Part shown: positions 1 to 8,354 of the stretch, piece after piece
How the letters are laid out: the number at the start of each line of letters is the position of its first letter
How positions within the stretch are numbered: the stretch's first letter is position 1
Source of the DNA: Terriglobia bacterium
GTDB taxonomy: Bacteria; Acidobacteriota; Terriglobia; UBA7540
Assembly (NCBI GenBank): GCA_020072655.1
Contig: JAIQGH010000030.1
Coordinates: 31,833-95,832, forward strand
Direction of reading: 5' to 3'
DNA: 64,000 bases
Notes under the pieces: generated by a model
Databases searched by the model: none
Told to the model about the DNA's origin: nothing
The model's input: only the letters and a program-made list of their open reading frames with translations
Program-made: the position numbers and the translations under genes

Positions 1-113
1 CCTAGCACAACCTGCCAGAAAGTGGAACGGGCCGCGACAAAATTTGTTAGGGCTGTTAACTCGATGATTAACGGGGACTTAGCGCAGGTCGCAGAAGCCC
101 GAGGGCCGCAAGG

Positions 114-2927
114 ATGAGACCTCGAGGTTGCTTCCGACCGGTCGGTCGCGCGGGCGACCGTTTCCGGAGCGGCACGGGACTGTGGGCGCTCCTGCTTGGC
201 CTCCTATTCTTCATGGGCAGCATTCGGCCTGGACTGGCACAGGTCGCGCGCGCAGACGTGGTCGGCGTGGTCGTATCGCCATCCGGCGAGCGGCTGGCCG
301 GGGTCCAGGTGCGACTCGTCCGGGAGGGTTCGCAAGCGCTCATCTCCGCAACACCGACCGGCGTCAACGGCGGGTTCAGGTTCTTGGCGATTCCCCCCGG
401 CGTGTTCACCCTCGAGGCTACACGCCTGGGCTGGCGAGAGCTGCGCGAGGCGCACGTGGAGATCCGCTCGGGAAGCGCGCTCGACATCCGGATTATGTTG
501 TCGCCGCTTTCGGCGCCCTCTCGAGCCAGCGTGGCGGAGGTCCGCAATCGCGAGGTCGACTGGGGGACGATGTTTGAAGACTCTCGGCTGCGCCGTCTCC
601 CCAACTCCGGAAACCTCTGGTCGCTCGTCGAGAGTCAGGCGCCGACCACCGTCACCAACCGCATCGACGTGGGCGGCCTGGCGACCGGCGTCCCGGCGCT
701 TTTCGGCGCGCTTGGCGCCTCCTGGACGGAGAACCAGTATTCCCTCCACGGGTTCAACGTGACGGACCCTTACGTCCCCGGCCGACCCCTCATCGACCCC
801 GACCTGGACGCGGTCTCCGAACTCTTGGTAACAACAGGGGCGAAGCCCGCGCCGTTCGGGGCGAGTGGCGTGAACTTGACGCTCTCGACGCCACCGCCCG
901 GCGCCGCCTTTCACGGTTCCACCCGCTGGTTCTATTCCGACGGAAGCCTGCAGTCGCACTTCAGCGACGCCCGGCTCGCGCGGTTTCAATTCCCCGGCCC
1001 CGAGCGCTTCCGACATTTCGCGGACGGCAATGTTCAGTTGGGAGGCAAACTTCCGATCCCCTCCGCGTCGTGGCCCTTCTTTGCGTCGCTCTCCACACAG
1101 CAACTCTCAAAAACACTCGGCGGCTTCAATGCGCCGATGGACGTTCACGTGTATCGCGCGCTCACCGAGGTCACGCCGCTTTCGCGGGGCCGGAGCCGAT
1201 TGGACCTGCTCTATTCCGGGCAACACATTTTCAACTCCCATGAAGGAGCTGACCCGCGAATCGCCGCCGACTCGACGACCCGCGGGAACGACAACTACCA
1301 CCAAGTCCAAGCACGCGGCGAGCATCTCCTGAATCCCAATGCTTGGCTTGCCGCGGGCTTTGGCGTTGTACACGCCATTGTCTCCTCGGGCTTCGAGCCG
1401 GGGCTTGCCGAGCCGAGCGCGCTCGATTTGCCGCAGATGACTCGCACGGGAGCGGCGCCGCTTTCAACCGCCGGGACCCGCACCCGCTATGAAGCGCATG
1501 CCTTGATTCAAGCCGTGCGCGATGGCCCCGTCGGCAGCCACAACTTGACGCTGGGCGGGGAATGGGAGCGGAACTTCATTGCCAATCGCTGGGACGCGCT
1601 GGGCGGCCTGGAGCGGACGGAAGTCGCTGGCGTCGGTTCGGAAGTGACCCTCTGGAACACGCCCAGCGCGGCTCGCAGCCACACCCAGAACGTCGCCATC
1701 TTCGCGCACGACGCTTGGCGGCCGACGAGTTGGCTGAGCCTACCGCTCGGGCTGCGACTGGATAGTTCATCGGGGCGGGCAGCAGGTGTGGCCTCCGGAA
1801 TCCGCTGGACGACGCTTGAGCCGCGCGCGGGCCTCGTCCTCCCGCTCCGCCGCCGCGGGCCGACGCTGCGGGCGAGCTGGGCACGCTACGGGCACCTCCT
1901 CCAAGGCCGTTATCTCGATTTCGGAAACCCCGCGGCGCTCGGCGGCCAGGTGTTCAGGTGGGATGACGCGAACGCCGACCTCGCCTTCGAGGCGGGAGAG
2001 ATCTCGACGCTGCTTCGCCGTTTCGGCGGCCCTTACTCGGCCATTGATCCTGGGCTCGCGCGGCCGTTTACCGATGAGGTCAGCGTCGGCCTGGAACAGG
2101 AACTTGGCTCGGGCTTCCGCGCCGGCGTGCGCTTCTTCCGTCGCGATACGCACCGCCGCATCGCGGTCTCCAACGTCGGCGTTCCTTTTGCCGATTACAC
2201 GCCGGTGAATTATCTCGACCCCGGAAATGACGGAATCCCCGGAACGGCGGATGACCAAGTGCTCGCCCTCTACAACCGCAATCCCGGCTCGCTCGGGCAG
2301 GATTTCTTGCTGCTCACCAATCCGCCCGGCTTGCACGGAAGCTTCAAGGGCTTCGAGGTCCGTCTGGCGAAACCGTTGCGCCGCGTCTGGGAATTCGAGG
2401 CCAGCTTTACGGCGATGCGCACGCTGGCCGCAACCAGTCCGGGCAACTCGGTGTTCGAGAATGACCCGGGATTCGTCGGCGCACTGGGAACTGACCCGAA
2501 TACTTTTGTCTTGGATGCCAGCCGCACGTATTTCGATCGGGCGTTCATCGGCAAGGCGAGCGGCTATTACTTCGCGCCCAAGGGATTCCAGGTGGGATGC
2601 GTGGCCAAGTATTACGACGGCTTGCCGTTCGGCCGCTTGCTTTTCGTGGACGGATTCAACCAGGGGCCGTTCTTTGTGCGCGCCACGCCGCGCGCCCACC
2701 CCGGCGGGTTTCAAACCCAATTCAACCTCACGCTCGATACTCGCGTGGCCCGTGAGTTCCGTCTCCGCCGGGGCGTTCTCTCCGGCTACTTCGATGTCTT
2801 CAACGTACTGAACCTCGACAAGAACACGCTCGAGGCAGACTTGACCGGACCATCGTTCGCCTCGCGCGTTCCGCTCGCCATCCAGGCGCCGCGCGCCGCC
2901 CGGCTGGGGGTGGAGTGGAGGTTCTAG
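114..2927 (+). CDS. TonB-dependent receptor with carboxypeptidase-regulatory-like N-domain
   Basis: Outer-membrane receptor, probably for a large sugar, peptide or metal complex; the substrate cannot be read from the sequence. Residues 1-43 form a signal peptide (basic n-region, core LWALLLGLLFFMG, cleavage near GLAQ). Residues about 45-125 are a carboxypeptidase-regulatory-like beta-sandwich (GVVVSPSGERLAGVQV, then GGFRFLAIPPGVFTLEA). Plug and beta-barrel follow, with a YFDVFNVLN stretch near the end and a terminal aromatic residue (VEWRF) as in barrel proteins. This N-domain plus receptor layout is typical of the large Oar-like receptors of Acidobacteriota; 937 aa is on the short side for them. 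The ATG at 114 has AAGG directly before it; ATG 213 is possible but would destroy the signal peptide. No ExbB/TonB partner lies beside it. Confidence 0.85.
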   Translation: MRPRGCFRPVGRAGDRFRSGTGLWALLLGLLFFMGSIRPGLAQVARADVVGVVVSPSGERLAGVQVRLVREGSQALISATPTGVNGGFRFLAIPPGVFTLEATRLGWRELREAHVEIRSGSALDIRIMLSPLSAPSRASVAEVRNREVDWGTMFEDSRLRRLPNSGNLWSLVESQAPTTVTNRIDVGGLATGVPALFGALGASWTENQYSLHGFNVTDPYVPGRPLIDPDLDAVSELLVTTGAKPAPFGASGVNLTLSTPPPGAAFHGSTRWFYSDGSLQSHFSDARLARFQFPGPERFRHFADGNVQLGGKLPIPSASWPFFASLSTQQLSKTLGGFNAPMDVHVYRALTEVTPLSRGRSRLDLLYSGQHIFNSHEGADPRIAADSTTRGNDNYHQVQARGEHLLNPNAWLAAGFGVVHAIVSSGFEPGLAEPSALDLPQMTRTGAAPLSTAGTRTRYEAHALIQAVRDGPVGSHNLTLGGEWERNFIANRWDALGGLERTEVAGVGSEVTLWNTPSAARSHTQNVAIFAHDAWRPTSWLSLPLGLRLDSSSGRAAGVASGIRWTTLEPRAGLVLPLRRRGPTLRASWARYGHLLQGRYLDFGNPAALGGQVFRWDDANADLAFEAGEISTLLRRFGGPYSAIDPGLARPFTDEVSVGLEQELGSGFRAGVRFFRRDTHRRIAVSNVGVPFADYTPVNYLDPGNDGIPGTADDQVLALYNRNPGSLGQDFLLLTNPPGLHGSFKGFEVRLAKPLRRVWEFEASFTAMRTLAATSPGNSVFENDPGFVGALGTDPNTFVLDASRTYFDRAFIGKASGYYFAPKGFQVGCVAKYYDGLPFGRLLFVDGFNQGPFFVRATPRAHPGGFQTQFNLTLDTRVAREFRLRRGVLSGYFDVFNVLNLDKNTLEADLTGPSFASRVPLAIQAPRAARLGVEWRF

Positions 2928-3123
2928 GCAAGAGGTGGGCCACTGCCCCGCCCCTACGGGGGAATCGCAACATTGGTGCCCGGCGCGCCGTCCTCCGCCA
3001 GGGCACGCAACGGGCGCGACAATTCGGTGTCCACGGGAGTATCATAAAAGGAGGTAGCTTGTGCCCGGCACAAGGCAAGCATGAAGACCCCACAGCCCAA
3101 AGGCTCGGGAGGAAGAAGGAACC

Positions 3124-4572
3124 ATGGTCGAAGAACGGCTGAAACTCGCCGTCTTTGTTGATTTCGACAACATTCAGATCGGCATTAAGGACACCCTGCG
3201 GAAGGATTTCGACGTCTCTCTTGTGCTCGAGGCTTTGAAGGAGCGCGGCGAGGTCATGACCAAGATCGCGTACGGCGACTGGCCGAAGGCCGGCGAGTAC
3301 AGCCGGCAGATGAGCCAGCATGCCGTGCAGATGGTGCAGCGCAACGTCACGCCGCGCGGCGACAAGAACGGCGCGGACATCAACCTGGCCCTCGACGCGC
3401 TGGAGATGGCTTTCAACCGGCCTTACATCAATGCCTTCGTGATCGTCGGCGGGGACAGCGACTTCATCGCGCTGGTGGAAAAACTGAAGCAGTATGACAA
3501 GCGCGTTTTCGTCGTGGGAGGTCGAGCGTTCACCAGCAACATCTTGCAGCGCAACTGCCACGAGTTCATCAGCTACGAGAACTTGCTCAAGGCGGCGGAG
3601 ACCCCGCGCACCGCGCGCCCCTCGCGAGGCGCGGGACGGCCGGCTTCCGACACCCGCCCGCTCACGAGCGCGCTGCCCAACGTGCAGCGTGCCCTGAAGA
3701 TCCTGGAGGAGCGCGAAGTCTCGCCCCAGGTCGGCCTGCTCAAGAGCACCCTGCTGCAGCTCGACCCGACGTTCAGCGAGCGCGACTACGGCGCGAGCAC
3801 CTTCCTCGAATTCATGCAGAAAATGGAGCGCGCCCATCTGGTGCGCCTGCGACGCACCGACCGCAGTTATCTGGTCGAGCCAGCGAACGGGGAGACGGCA
3901 ACTACAACCCCGGAGCCGGCGGTGGCCCAGAGCGGGACTACCGAGGCTGCCGAGGCGCCGGTCCCGGCCGAGGCCGCGCTGGAGGCACCGCCCGTCGTCC
4001 CGCCGCCCGCGGTGGTCGCGACGAACGGCGAGCCGATGGGAATCCTCCGACAGCTCGTGACCGACGCCGGAGCGAAGGCGCCGCATCGTCCGCTGTATCT
4101 GCGGCAGATCAGCCAGGCACTGCGCGGGGCGGGGAATCAGTTCGATACCCGGCATCATGGCTTCCGCGGCATCCTCGACTTGCTCCACCAGGCGCAGCGC
4201 GAAGGCTGGCTCCGCTTGCACCGCGACCGCAAAGGCGTCTGGCGAGTCTTCCCGGTCGAAGAAGCGGCCCCAGCGGCCGAAGTAGCTCCTCCAACAACCG
4301 AGATTGTGGAGCAGACAGTCGGTGAGCCCGCGGCGGAATTCACGCCTGTCGAAGTGGATGTCGCCTGGGACGAGCCGGCGCTGGGAGGGGATGAGTCCAC
4401 GGAGGAAGCGCCGCCAGCCGAACCGGCGCCGGCGGTGCTTGAGCAGCCGGTTGCCGTCCAGGAGGCCCCGGAACGGAAGCCGCGCAAACCGCGCTCCCCA
4501 CGGGCTTCTGCCAAGGGCGGCACACGACGGTCCTCGTCTCGCCGAAAACCCAAAGAACCCAGCGGCGAGTGA
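3124..4572 (+). CDS. NYN-domain RNase with two OST-HTH/LOTUS domains
   Basis: Probable RNA-binding nuclease of the LabA/DUF88 type. Residues about 8-155 are a NYN (PIN-like) domain with the acidic residues expected of a metal-dependent nuclease: VFVDFDNIQ near the start, NGADINLALD in the middle, VGGDSDF further on. Two OST-HTH/LOTUS modules follow (about 185-255 and 300-378), a winged-helix fold that binds RNA. The tail from about 385 is low-complexity (Pro/Ala/Glu, then Lys/Arg/Ser) and may be a disordered RNA-contacting extension. The start has a good purine-rich site (GGGAGGAAGAAGG). A 7-bp hairpin with a 3-nt loop lies in the leader at 3058-3074. The gene is single and converges on the hydrogenase operon. 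NYN plus LOTUS is an established pairing; the cellular target is unknown. Confidence 0.85.
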   Translation: MVEERLKLAVFVDFDNIQIGIKDTLRKDFDVSLVLEALKERGEVMTKIAYGDWPKAGEYSRQMSQHAVQMVQRNVTPRGDKNGADINLALDALEMAFNRPYINAFVIVGGDSDFIALVEKLKQYDKRVFVVGGRAFTSNILQRNCHEFISYENLLKAAETPRTARPSRGAGRPASDTRPLTSALPNVQRALKILEEREVSPQVGLLKSTLLQLDPTFSERDYGASTFLEFMQKMERAHLVRLRRTDRSYLVEPANGETATTTPEPAVAQSGTTEAAEAPVPAEAALEAPPVVPPPAVVATNGEPMGILRQLVTDAGAKAPHRPLYLRQISQALRGAGNQFDTRHHGFRGILDLLHQAQREGWLRLHRDRKGVWRVFPVEEAAPAAEVAPPTTEIVEQTVGEPAAEFTPVEVDVAWDEPALGGDESTEEAPPAEPAPAVLEQPVAVQEAPERKPRKPRSPRASAKGGTRRSSSRRKPKEPSGE

Positions 4573-4639
4573 TCGGACGCGTGGGCCGCCGCAGGTTGCA
4601 TTGAGTTTCCATGTGCTTGGGGTGTGTCGGTTGCGGCCG

Positions 4640-5125
4640 CTAGTGAGCAGCGACAGGGAGCCACCCGTCGACAATGCGGCGGGCGCGGGCGGCGGCTTCG
4701 TCGACGAGCGCGGCGACGGCGGGAGTCATCTCGGTCGAGAAGGTCGTCGGGTCGGAGACGGGGATGGCCAGGATGCGCACCTCGCGGGGAAAGCCGAGGC
4801 CAAGCCTTCGCATGACCTCGCGCACTTCGCCCAGGCCGACGAAATGAGGAGAGACGCCGCAGCTTTCGCCGACCGAATCAAGGTTGCGCTCTTGAATCTC
4901 CGACCCGACAAACTCTTCCGGAACGTAACTGTCGATCACCAGCACTTTCTCGCGGCCCAGCAGCTCGTCCAGCAGTGACAGTCCGAAAAGCGAAGTCGAG
5001 CGGACCTCAACTTCCGGAGGAAAGGCGCTCGCGAGTTTTTCCGCGACACGAATCCCCACCGCGTCGTCTTTGAGCAGATCATTTCCCAGCCCGAGGACCA
5101 GCATCGAGGCGGTTCTTAAAGACAT
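4640..5125 (-). CDS. [NiFe] hydrogenase maturation endopeptidase (HyaD/HycI/FrxA type)
   Basis: Protease that trims the C-terminal peptide of the [NiFe] large subunit after the active site is inserted. It opens with the family motif LVLGLGNDLLKDDAVGIRVAE, including the Ni-sensing acidic residue in GND and the second acidic position in DDAVG; a third region is VLVIDSYVPEEFVG. At 161 aa it has the usual length. It is the last gene of the 17.1-4.6 kb minus-strand operon, directly downstream of its expected substrate at 5259-6722, whose C-terminus carries a cleavable 25-residue tail. No hypA-F genes are in the window, so the other maturation steps must be encoded elsewhere. Confidence 0.9.
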   Translation of the reverse strand: MSLRTASMLVLGLGNDLLKDDAVGIRVAEKLASAFPPEVEVRSTSLFGLSLLDELLGREKVLVIDSYVPEEFVGSEIQERNLDSVGESCGVSPHFVGLGEVREVMRRLGLGFPREVRILAIPVSDPTTFSTEMTPAVAALVDEAAARARRIVDGWLPVAAH

Positions 5126-5143
5126 TTCACCACCAAGTCACAG

Positions 5144-5245
5144 AGACACAAAGGCGGGCACTCGTTGAGGGTCCAGGGGCGAAAGCCACTGCCTGGGCCA
5201 GCGAGCAGTAGGACGTCGATGCTTTTCTTAGTGCCTTTGTGTCTC
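5144..5245. repeat. 13-bp inverted repeat bracketing ~75 bp
   Basis: GAGACACAAAGGC at 5144-5156 is exactly complementary to GCCTTTGTGTCTC at 5233-5245, in the spacer between the hydrogenase large subunit and its protease gene. Flanks are also alike (CACCACCAAG... against a reverse-strand CCACG). It has the look of a dispersed intergenic repeat rather than a terminator, since no T-run follows. Confidence 0.6.
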
Positions 5246-5258
5246 CGTGGTCCAAATT

Positions 5259-6722
5259 TCACCGCCGGATTTCCCGCAGCAAATTGCCCGCCGCGTCGCG
5301 CACACAGACCTTGAGCGGCATCGAGCCGGGGAGCGAATGCGTGCCGCAGCCGTGGCAAGGGTCGTAGGCGCGGAAGGCCATCTCCACCATGTTGAGCAGG
5401 CCGTCGTCATTGGCCGTGGAGGCGTTGATGAGCGCGCGCGCGACCTTGTCCACGGAGAGGGCGATGCGCGCGGCGTTGTTCTGCGTGGCGACGATGAGGT
5501 TGGCGCGGGTGATGACACCCGCCTCGTCCGTCTCGTAATGGTGGAAGAGCGTGCCGCGCGGCGCTTCGACCACGCTCATCCCCACCTTGGGGATTTCCGT
5601 GGGCAGCGTGCGCACCTTCGGATCAACGATCTCCGGATCGTTCGCCAGTTCCGCGAAGCGCTCCGCGGCGTAAATCATCTCGATGACCCGCGCCCAATGA
5701 TTCGCCAGGGTGTGATGGACGGGTTTGCCGGCCAGCGTGGCGAAAAGCTGCTCATAAGCCTCCTGGGCGCGCGGCGTCGCCATGCCGTCCGAAGCGTTCA
5801 AGCGCGCCAGCGGCGCCACGCTGTAAACGCCCGAATCCGCGCCGTCCACAAACCCCTTCCATCCAACCTTCTTGAGATAGGGGAACTTGATGTAGCTCCA
5901 GGGCTCGACGTGCTCAGCGATGGCGTCCAGATACTCGCGCGCGGTGAACACGCCGAATTCCTTGCCCTGCGGGTCCACAACGCGAATGCGGCCGTCATAG
6001 AAATTTCCTCGGTTCTTCCCGTCCACCATTCCCATCGAGTAAGTGCGGTGGGTGTACATCTCCGAGGTGATGGCATCCACGTACTGCTGGTTTTTCAGGA
6101 CAATCGCCTCAAAGGTTGCGAGCGTGAACAAAGCAAAATCCACACCGCGCTTCGCCGCCTCGATAAACCTCGGCTGATCGGCGGGCGCCATGGGCTTCGA
6201 GACGCCGCCCGGCAGGCCAAACACCGGGTGAATCACTTTGCCGCCCAGCAAGGCGATCAGGTCGCGCAGCTCTTTGCGCATCCCGATCACCTGCTTGCCC
6301 ACTTCCACGCCGACTTTGCCGATTACGCCCAGGACGTTGCGCTCGGCCTTCGGGGCTTTGGGGCCGACGACGAAGTCCGGGCCGCCCAGGAAATAGAAGT
6401 GCAGCGCGTGATCCTCCAGCATGAAGATGCTGTAGATCAGCTCGCGCAGCTTCTTCGCGGCGGGCGGCGGGTCAACCTGGTAGAGATCGTCGAGCGCCTT
6501 GGTCGCCGCCATGTGGTGGGCCGTGGGACAGACGCCGCAGATGCGCGAGGTGATTTGCGGCATCTCCTCGGCGGGGCGTCCCACGACGAATTGCTCGAAG
6601 CCGCGCAGCTCCGGCACCTGGAAGTAGGCGCGGCTGACATTGCCGGCGTCGTCGAGAAAGATCTCGATCTTGCCGTGGCCCTCCAGCCGCGTGATGGGAT
6701 CAATCGTTATTCTTTGCGCCAT
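5259..6722 (-). CDS. mvhA: [NiFe] hydrogenase large subunit, group 3 (MvhA-like)
   Basis: Catalytic subunit for H2 oxidation or evolution. The two Cys pairs that hold the Ni-Fe centre are present: ICGVCP (C62, C65) and DPCHGCGTH (C456, C459). The latter is followed by 25 residues, the tail removed after His462 by the neighbouring protease. Length (487 aa) and the ITIDPITRLEGHGKI start fit group 3 soluble hydrogenases. Gene order HdrA-MvhD-MvhG-MvhA points to a 3c-type F420-non-reducing enzyme that feeds HdrA. Only 9 bp separate it from the small subunit. Assignment to 3c rests on neighbours, since group calling by eye from this protein alone is not safe. Confidence 0.93.
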   Translation of the reverse strand: MAQRITIDPITRLEGHGKIEIFLDDAGNVSRAYFQVPELRGFEQFVVGRPAEEMPQITSRICGVCPTAHHMAATKALDDLYQVDPPPAAKKLRELIYSIFMLEDHALHFYFLGGPDFVVGPKAPKAERNVLGVIGKVGVEVGKQVIGMRKELRDLIALLGGKVIHPVFGLPGGVSKPMAPADQPRFIEAAKRGVDFALFTLATFEAIVLKNQQYVDAITSEMYTHRTYSMGMVDGKNRGNFYDGRIRVVDPQGKEFGVFTAREYLDAIAEHVEPWSYIKFPYLKKVGWKGFVDGADSGVYSVAPLARLNASDGMATPRAQEAYEQLFATLAGKPVHHTLANHWARVIEMIYAAERFAELANDPEIVDPKVRTLPTEIPKVGMSVVEAPRGTLFHHYETDEAGVITRANLIVATQNNAARIALSVDKVARALINASTANDDGLLNMVEMAFRAYDPCHGCGTHSLPGSMPLKVCVRDAAGNLLREIRR

Positions 6723-6731
6723 GACTCACCT

Positions 6732-7700
6732 CTATGCGGCTTTGCGTTTTCCGGCCAGCAACGAAGCCGGCACGCTGTACCGGTAAAACGTCCCCGCCGG
6801 ATCGGGGAGCGCTTCGAAGACCTTGGCGACGACCTTCTCGTCGGTGGAATCCACGATGGAGGCAATCGCCGAAAGTGCTTTGCCTCCGTAATCGCGCACG
6901 CGCCCGAGCGGCCCGAAGCATCCGGTGCACGGCATCCCGCCCTTGACACACTGCGCCTCGCAGCCGCCGCGCGTGACCGGGCCCAGGCAGAGAATGCCCT
7001 GAGCGAGCAGGCATTTCTCGCGGTCGATGATCACCTGGTGCGGCCGCTTCAAGTCCGTGACCAGGAGCTTTTCGGGCTTCGTGGAGTTCAGGTCGCACTC
7101 GTAGCAGAGCGCGCGGTCGCCCGCGAGCACGGCGCCCTTTTCCGGCAATTTCCCGCTGAGGATGGCTTCAATCGCCTGGAAAGTGATCTTCGCCGTGGGC
7201 GGGCAGCCGGGCAGGTAGTAATCAACGTCGATGACCTGATCGAGAGTTTTGACGGCCTCGTAGAACTCCGGCAGCTCCAAATCGCCTTCCGGCACCTTGA
7301 GGTGCGGCTGGGGGCGCGTGCCATTGCCATTGCTGGTCGAAGGAGATTGCTGGTAGACGTACTGGAGGATCGCTTCCTTATCCGTCAGGTTGGCGAGGCC
7401 GGGGATGCCGCCCTGATACGCGCAGGCGCCGTAAGCAATGACGAGTCCCGCTTTCTTGCGCAGCAGCTTGGCCATTGCTTCCTGTTCGCTATTGCGGATG
7501 GCCCCGTTGATGAAGGCCACAGCGATTTCGCCGTCCGCCATCGCCTCGACATCCGAGCGCTTGAAGTCGAGCGCGACCGGCCAGAAGACGATATCCACCG
7601 CCTCGACGACCTTCAGCACGCCTTCGGCCAGATCGACGACCGATTCCTCGCAGCCCCCGCATCTCGCGCACCAGTAAAATGCGACTTTGGGTTTGGCCAT
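6732..7700 (-). CDS. mvhG: [NiFe] hydrogenase small subunit (MvhG-like)
   Basis: Iron-sulfur subunit passing electrons between the Ni-Fe site and MvhD/HdrA. The N-terminus (VAFYWCARCGGCEESVVDL) carries the proximal-cluster cysteines. Further Cys sets occur in YYLPGCPPT, in CLAQGILCLGPVTRGGCEAQC and in GMPCTGCFGP, giving three [4Fe-4S] clusters as in MvhG. No Tat signal is present, so the enzyme is cytoplasmic. The start at 7700 (MAKPKVAF) is preferred because AAGGAG sits at correct spacing; an upstream in-frame start at 7739 would add 13 unrelated residues. The gene lies between mvhD and mvhA. Confidence 0.92.
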   Translation of the reverse strand: MAKPKVAFYWCARCGGCEESVVDLAEGVLKVVEAVDIVFWPVALDFKRSDVEAMADGEIAVAFINGAIRNSEQEAMAKLLRKKAGLVIAYGACAYQGGIPGLANLTDKEAILQYVYQQSPSTSNGNGTRPQPHLKVPEGDLELPEFYEAVKTLDQVIDVDYYLPGCPPTAKITFQAIEAILSGKLPEKGAVLAGDRALCYECDLNSTKPEKLLVTDLKRPHQVIIDREKCLLAQGILCLGPVTRGGCEAQCVKGGMPCTGCFGPLGRVRDYGGKALSAIASIVDSTDEKVVAKVFEALPDPAGTFYRYSVPASLLAGKRKAA

Positions 7701-7756
7701 GATATTCGGCTCCTTCCCGCTTTCTGTAACGGCGGTCAATGACCGCCGGCTCCTCT

Positions 7757-7875
7757 GTCACCCTGAGCGCCGCGAAGGGTCTATGCATTGCTTCGCGCTG
7801 GCCAAATGCAGGCTTGCTTCGCGGAGTTTACCCTGAGCAATAACTGCAGATCCTTCGCTCCGCTCAGGATGACAG
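7757..7875. repeat. Dispersed repeat, two facing copies
   Basis: The spacer between mvhG and mvhD holds a motif beginning GTCACCCTGAGCGCCGCGAA at 7757 (to 7787) and an inverted relative at 7844-7875. On the minus strand the second copy starts with CTGTCATCCTGAGCGGAGCG and ends in CTGCAG. A third copy is at 10418-10447. The facing copies could fold into a long hairpin in the operon mRNA. Confidence 0.6.
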
Positions 7876-7913
7876 CGAAGGGCTCAGCATGACTTCCGCG
7901 ACAGGTTTCGCTC

Positions 7914-8354
7914 CTACGCCGCCACCGCCATCTGGGGCGCCGCCTGTTTCTTGTGCAGCGGCCCGAGGTGGCGGATCTCGGCCGTGAACTCATTCACCAC
8001 ATCGCGCAGGCGCTCGCCCTCTGAGGCGGAAATCCATTCCAGGCGCAGACGCTCCGGCTCGATGCCGAATTGCGGCAGCATCTTGCGCAGCAGCTTCGAG
8101 CGGCGCAGCGCTTTGTAATTGCCCTCCTGATAGTGGCAATCGCCGGGATGGCAGCCGCCGATCAGCACGCCGTCGGCGCCGTGGCGAAAGGCCCACAGGA
8201 TCATCTGCGGATCGACGCGGCCCGAACACATGGTGCGCACCACGCGCACGTTGGGCGCGTACTTCATCCGCGACGTTCCCGCGAGATCCGCCGCCAGATA
8301 CGTGCACCAGTTGCAGAAGAATCCCACGATGGAGGGATTGAAATTGTTGCTCAT
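7914..8354 (-). CDS. mvhD: Hydrogenase iron-sulfur (delta) subunit MvhD
   Basis: Small [2Fe-2S] protein that docks the hydrogenase onto HdrA. It shows the family cysteine pattern: FFCNWC (C14, C17), MCSGR (C43) and GGCHPGDCHY (C68, C73), and the usual length (146 aa). The tail after about residue 125 is short and Ala/Gln-rich. Its start codon overlaps the hdrA stop (ATGA-type overlap at 8351-8354), so the two are translationally coupled, as expected for stoichiometric partners. Confidence 0.93.
   Translation of the reverse strand: MSNNFNPSIVGFFCNWCTYLAADLAGTSRMKYAPNVRVVRTMCSGRVDPQMILWAFRHGADGVLIGGCHPGDCHYQEGNYKALRRSKLLRKMLPQFGIEPERLRLEWISASEGERLRDVVNEFTAEIRHLGPLHKKQAAPQMAVAA

Noticed and set aside
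2800..4674. 624-codon minus-strand ORF
   Set aside because: Antisense to the NYN-LOTUS gene; composition typical of a shadow frame.
5247..7742. 831-codon plus-strand ORF over the hydrogenase genes
   Set aside because: Antisense to mvhA and mvhG, which have clear motifs; Arg/His/Asp-rich composition and no domain. A by-product of high third-position GC.
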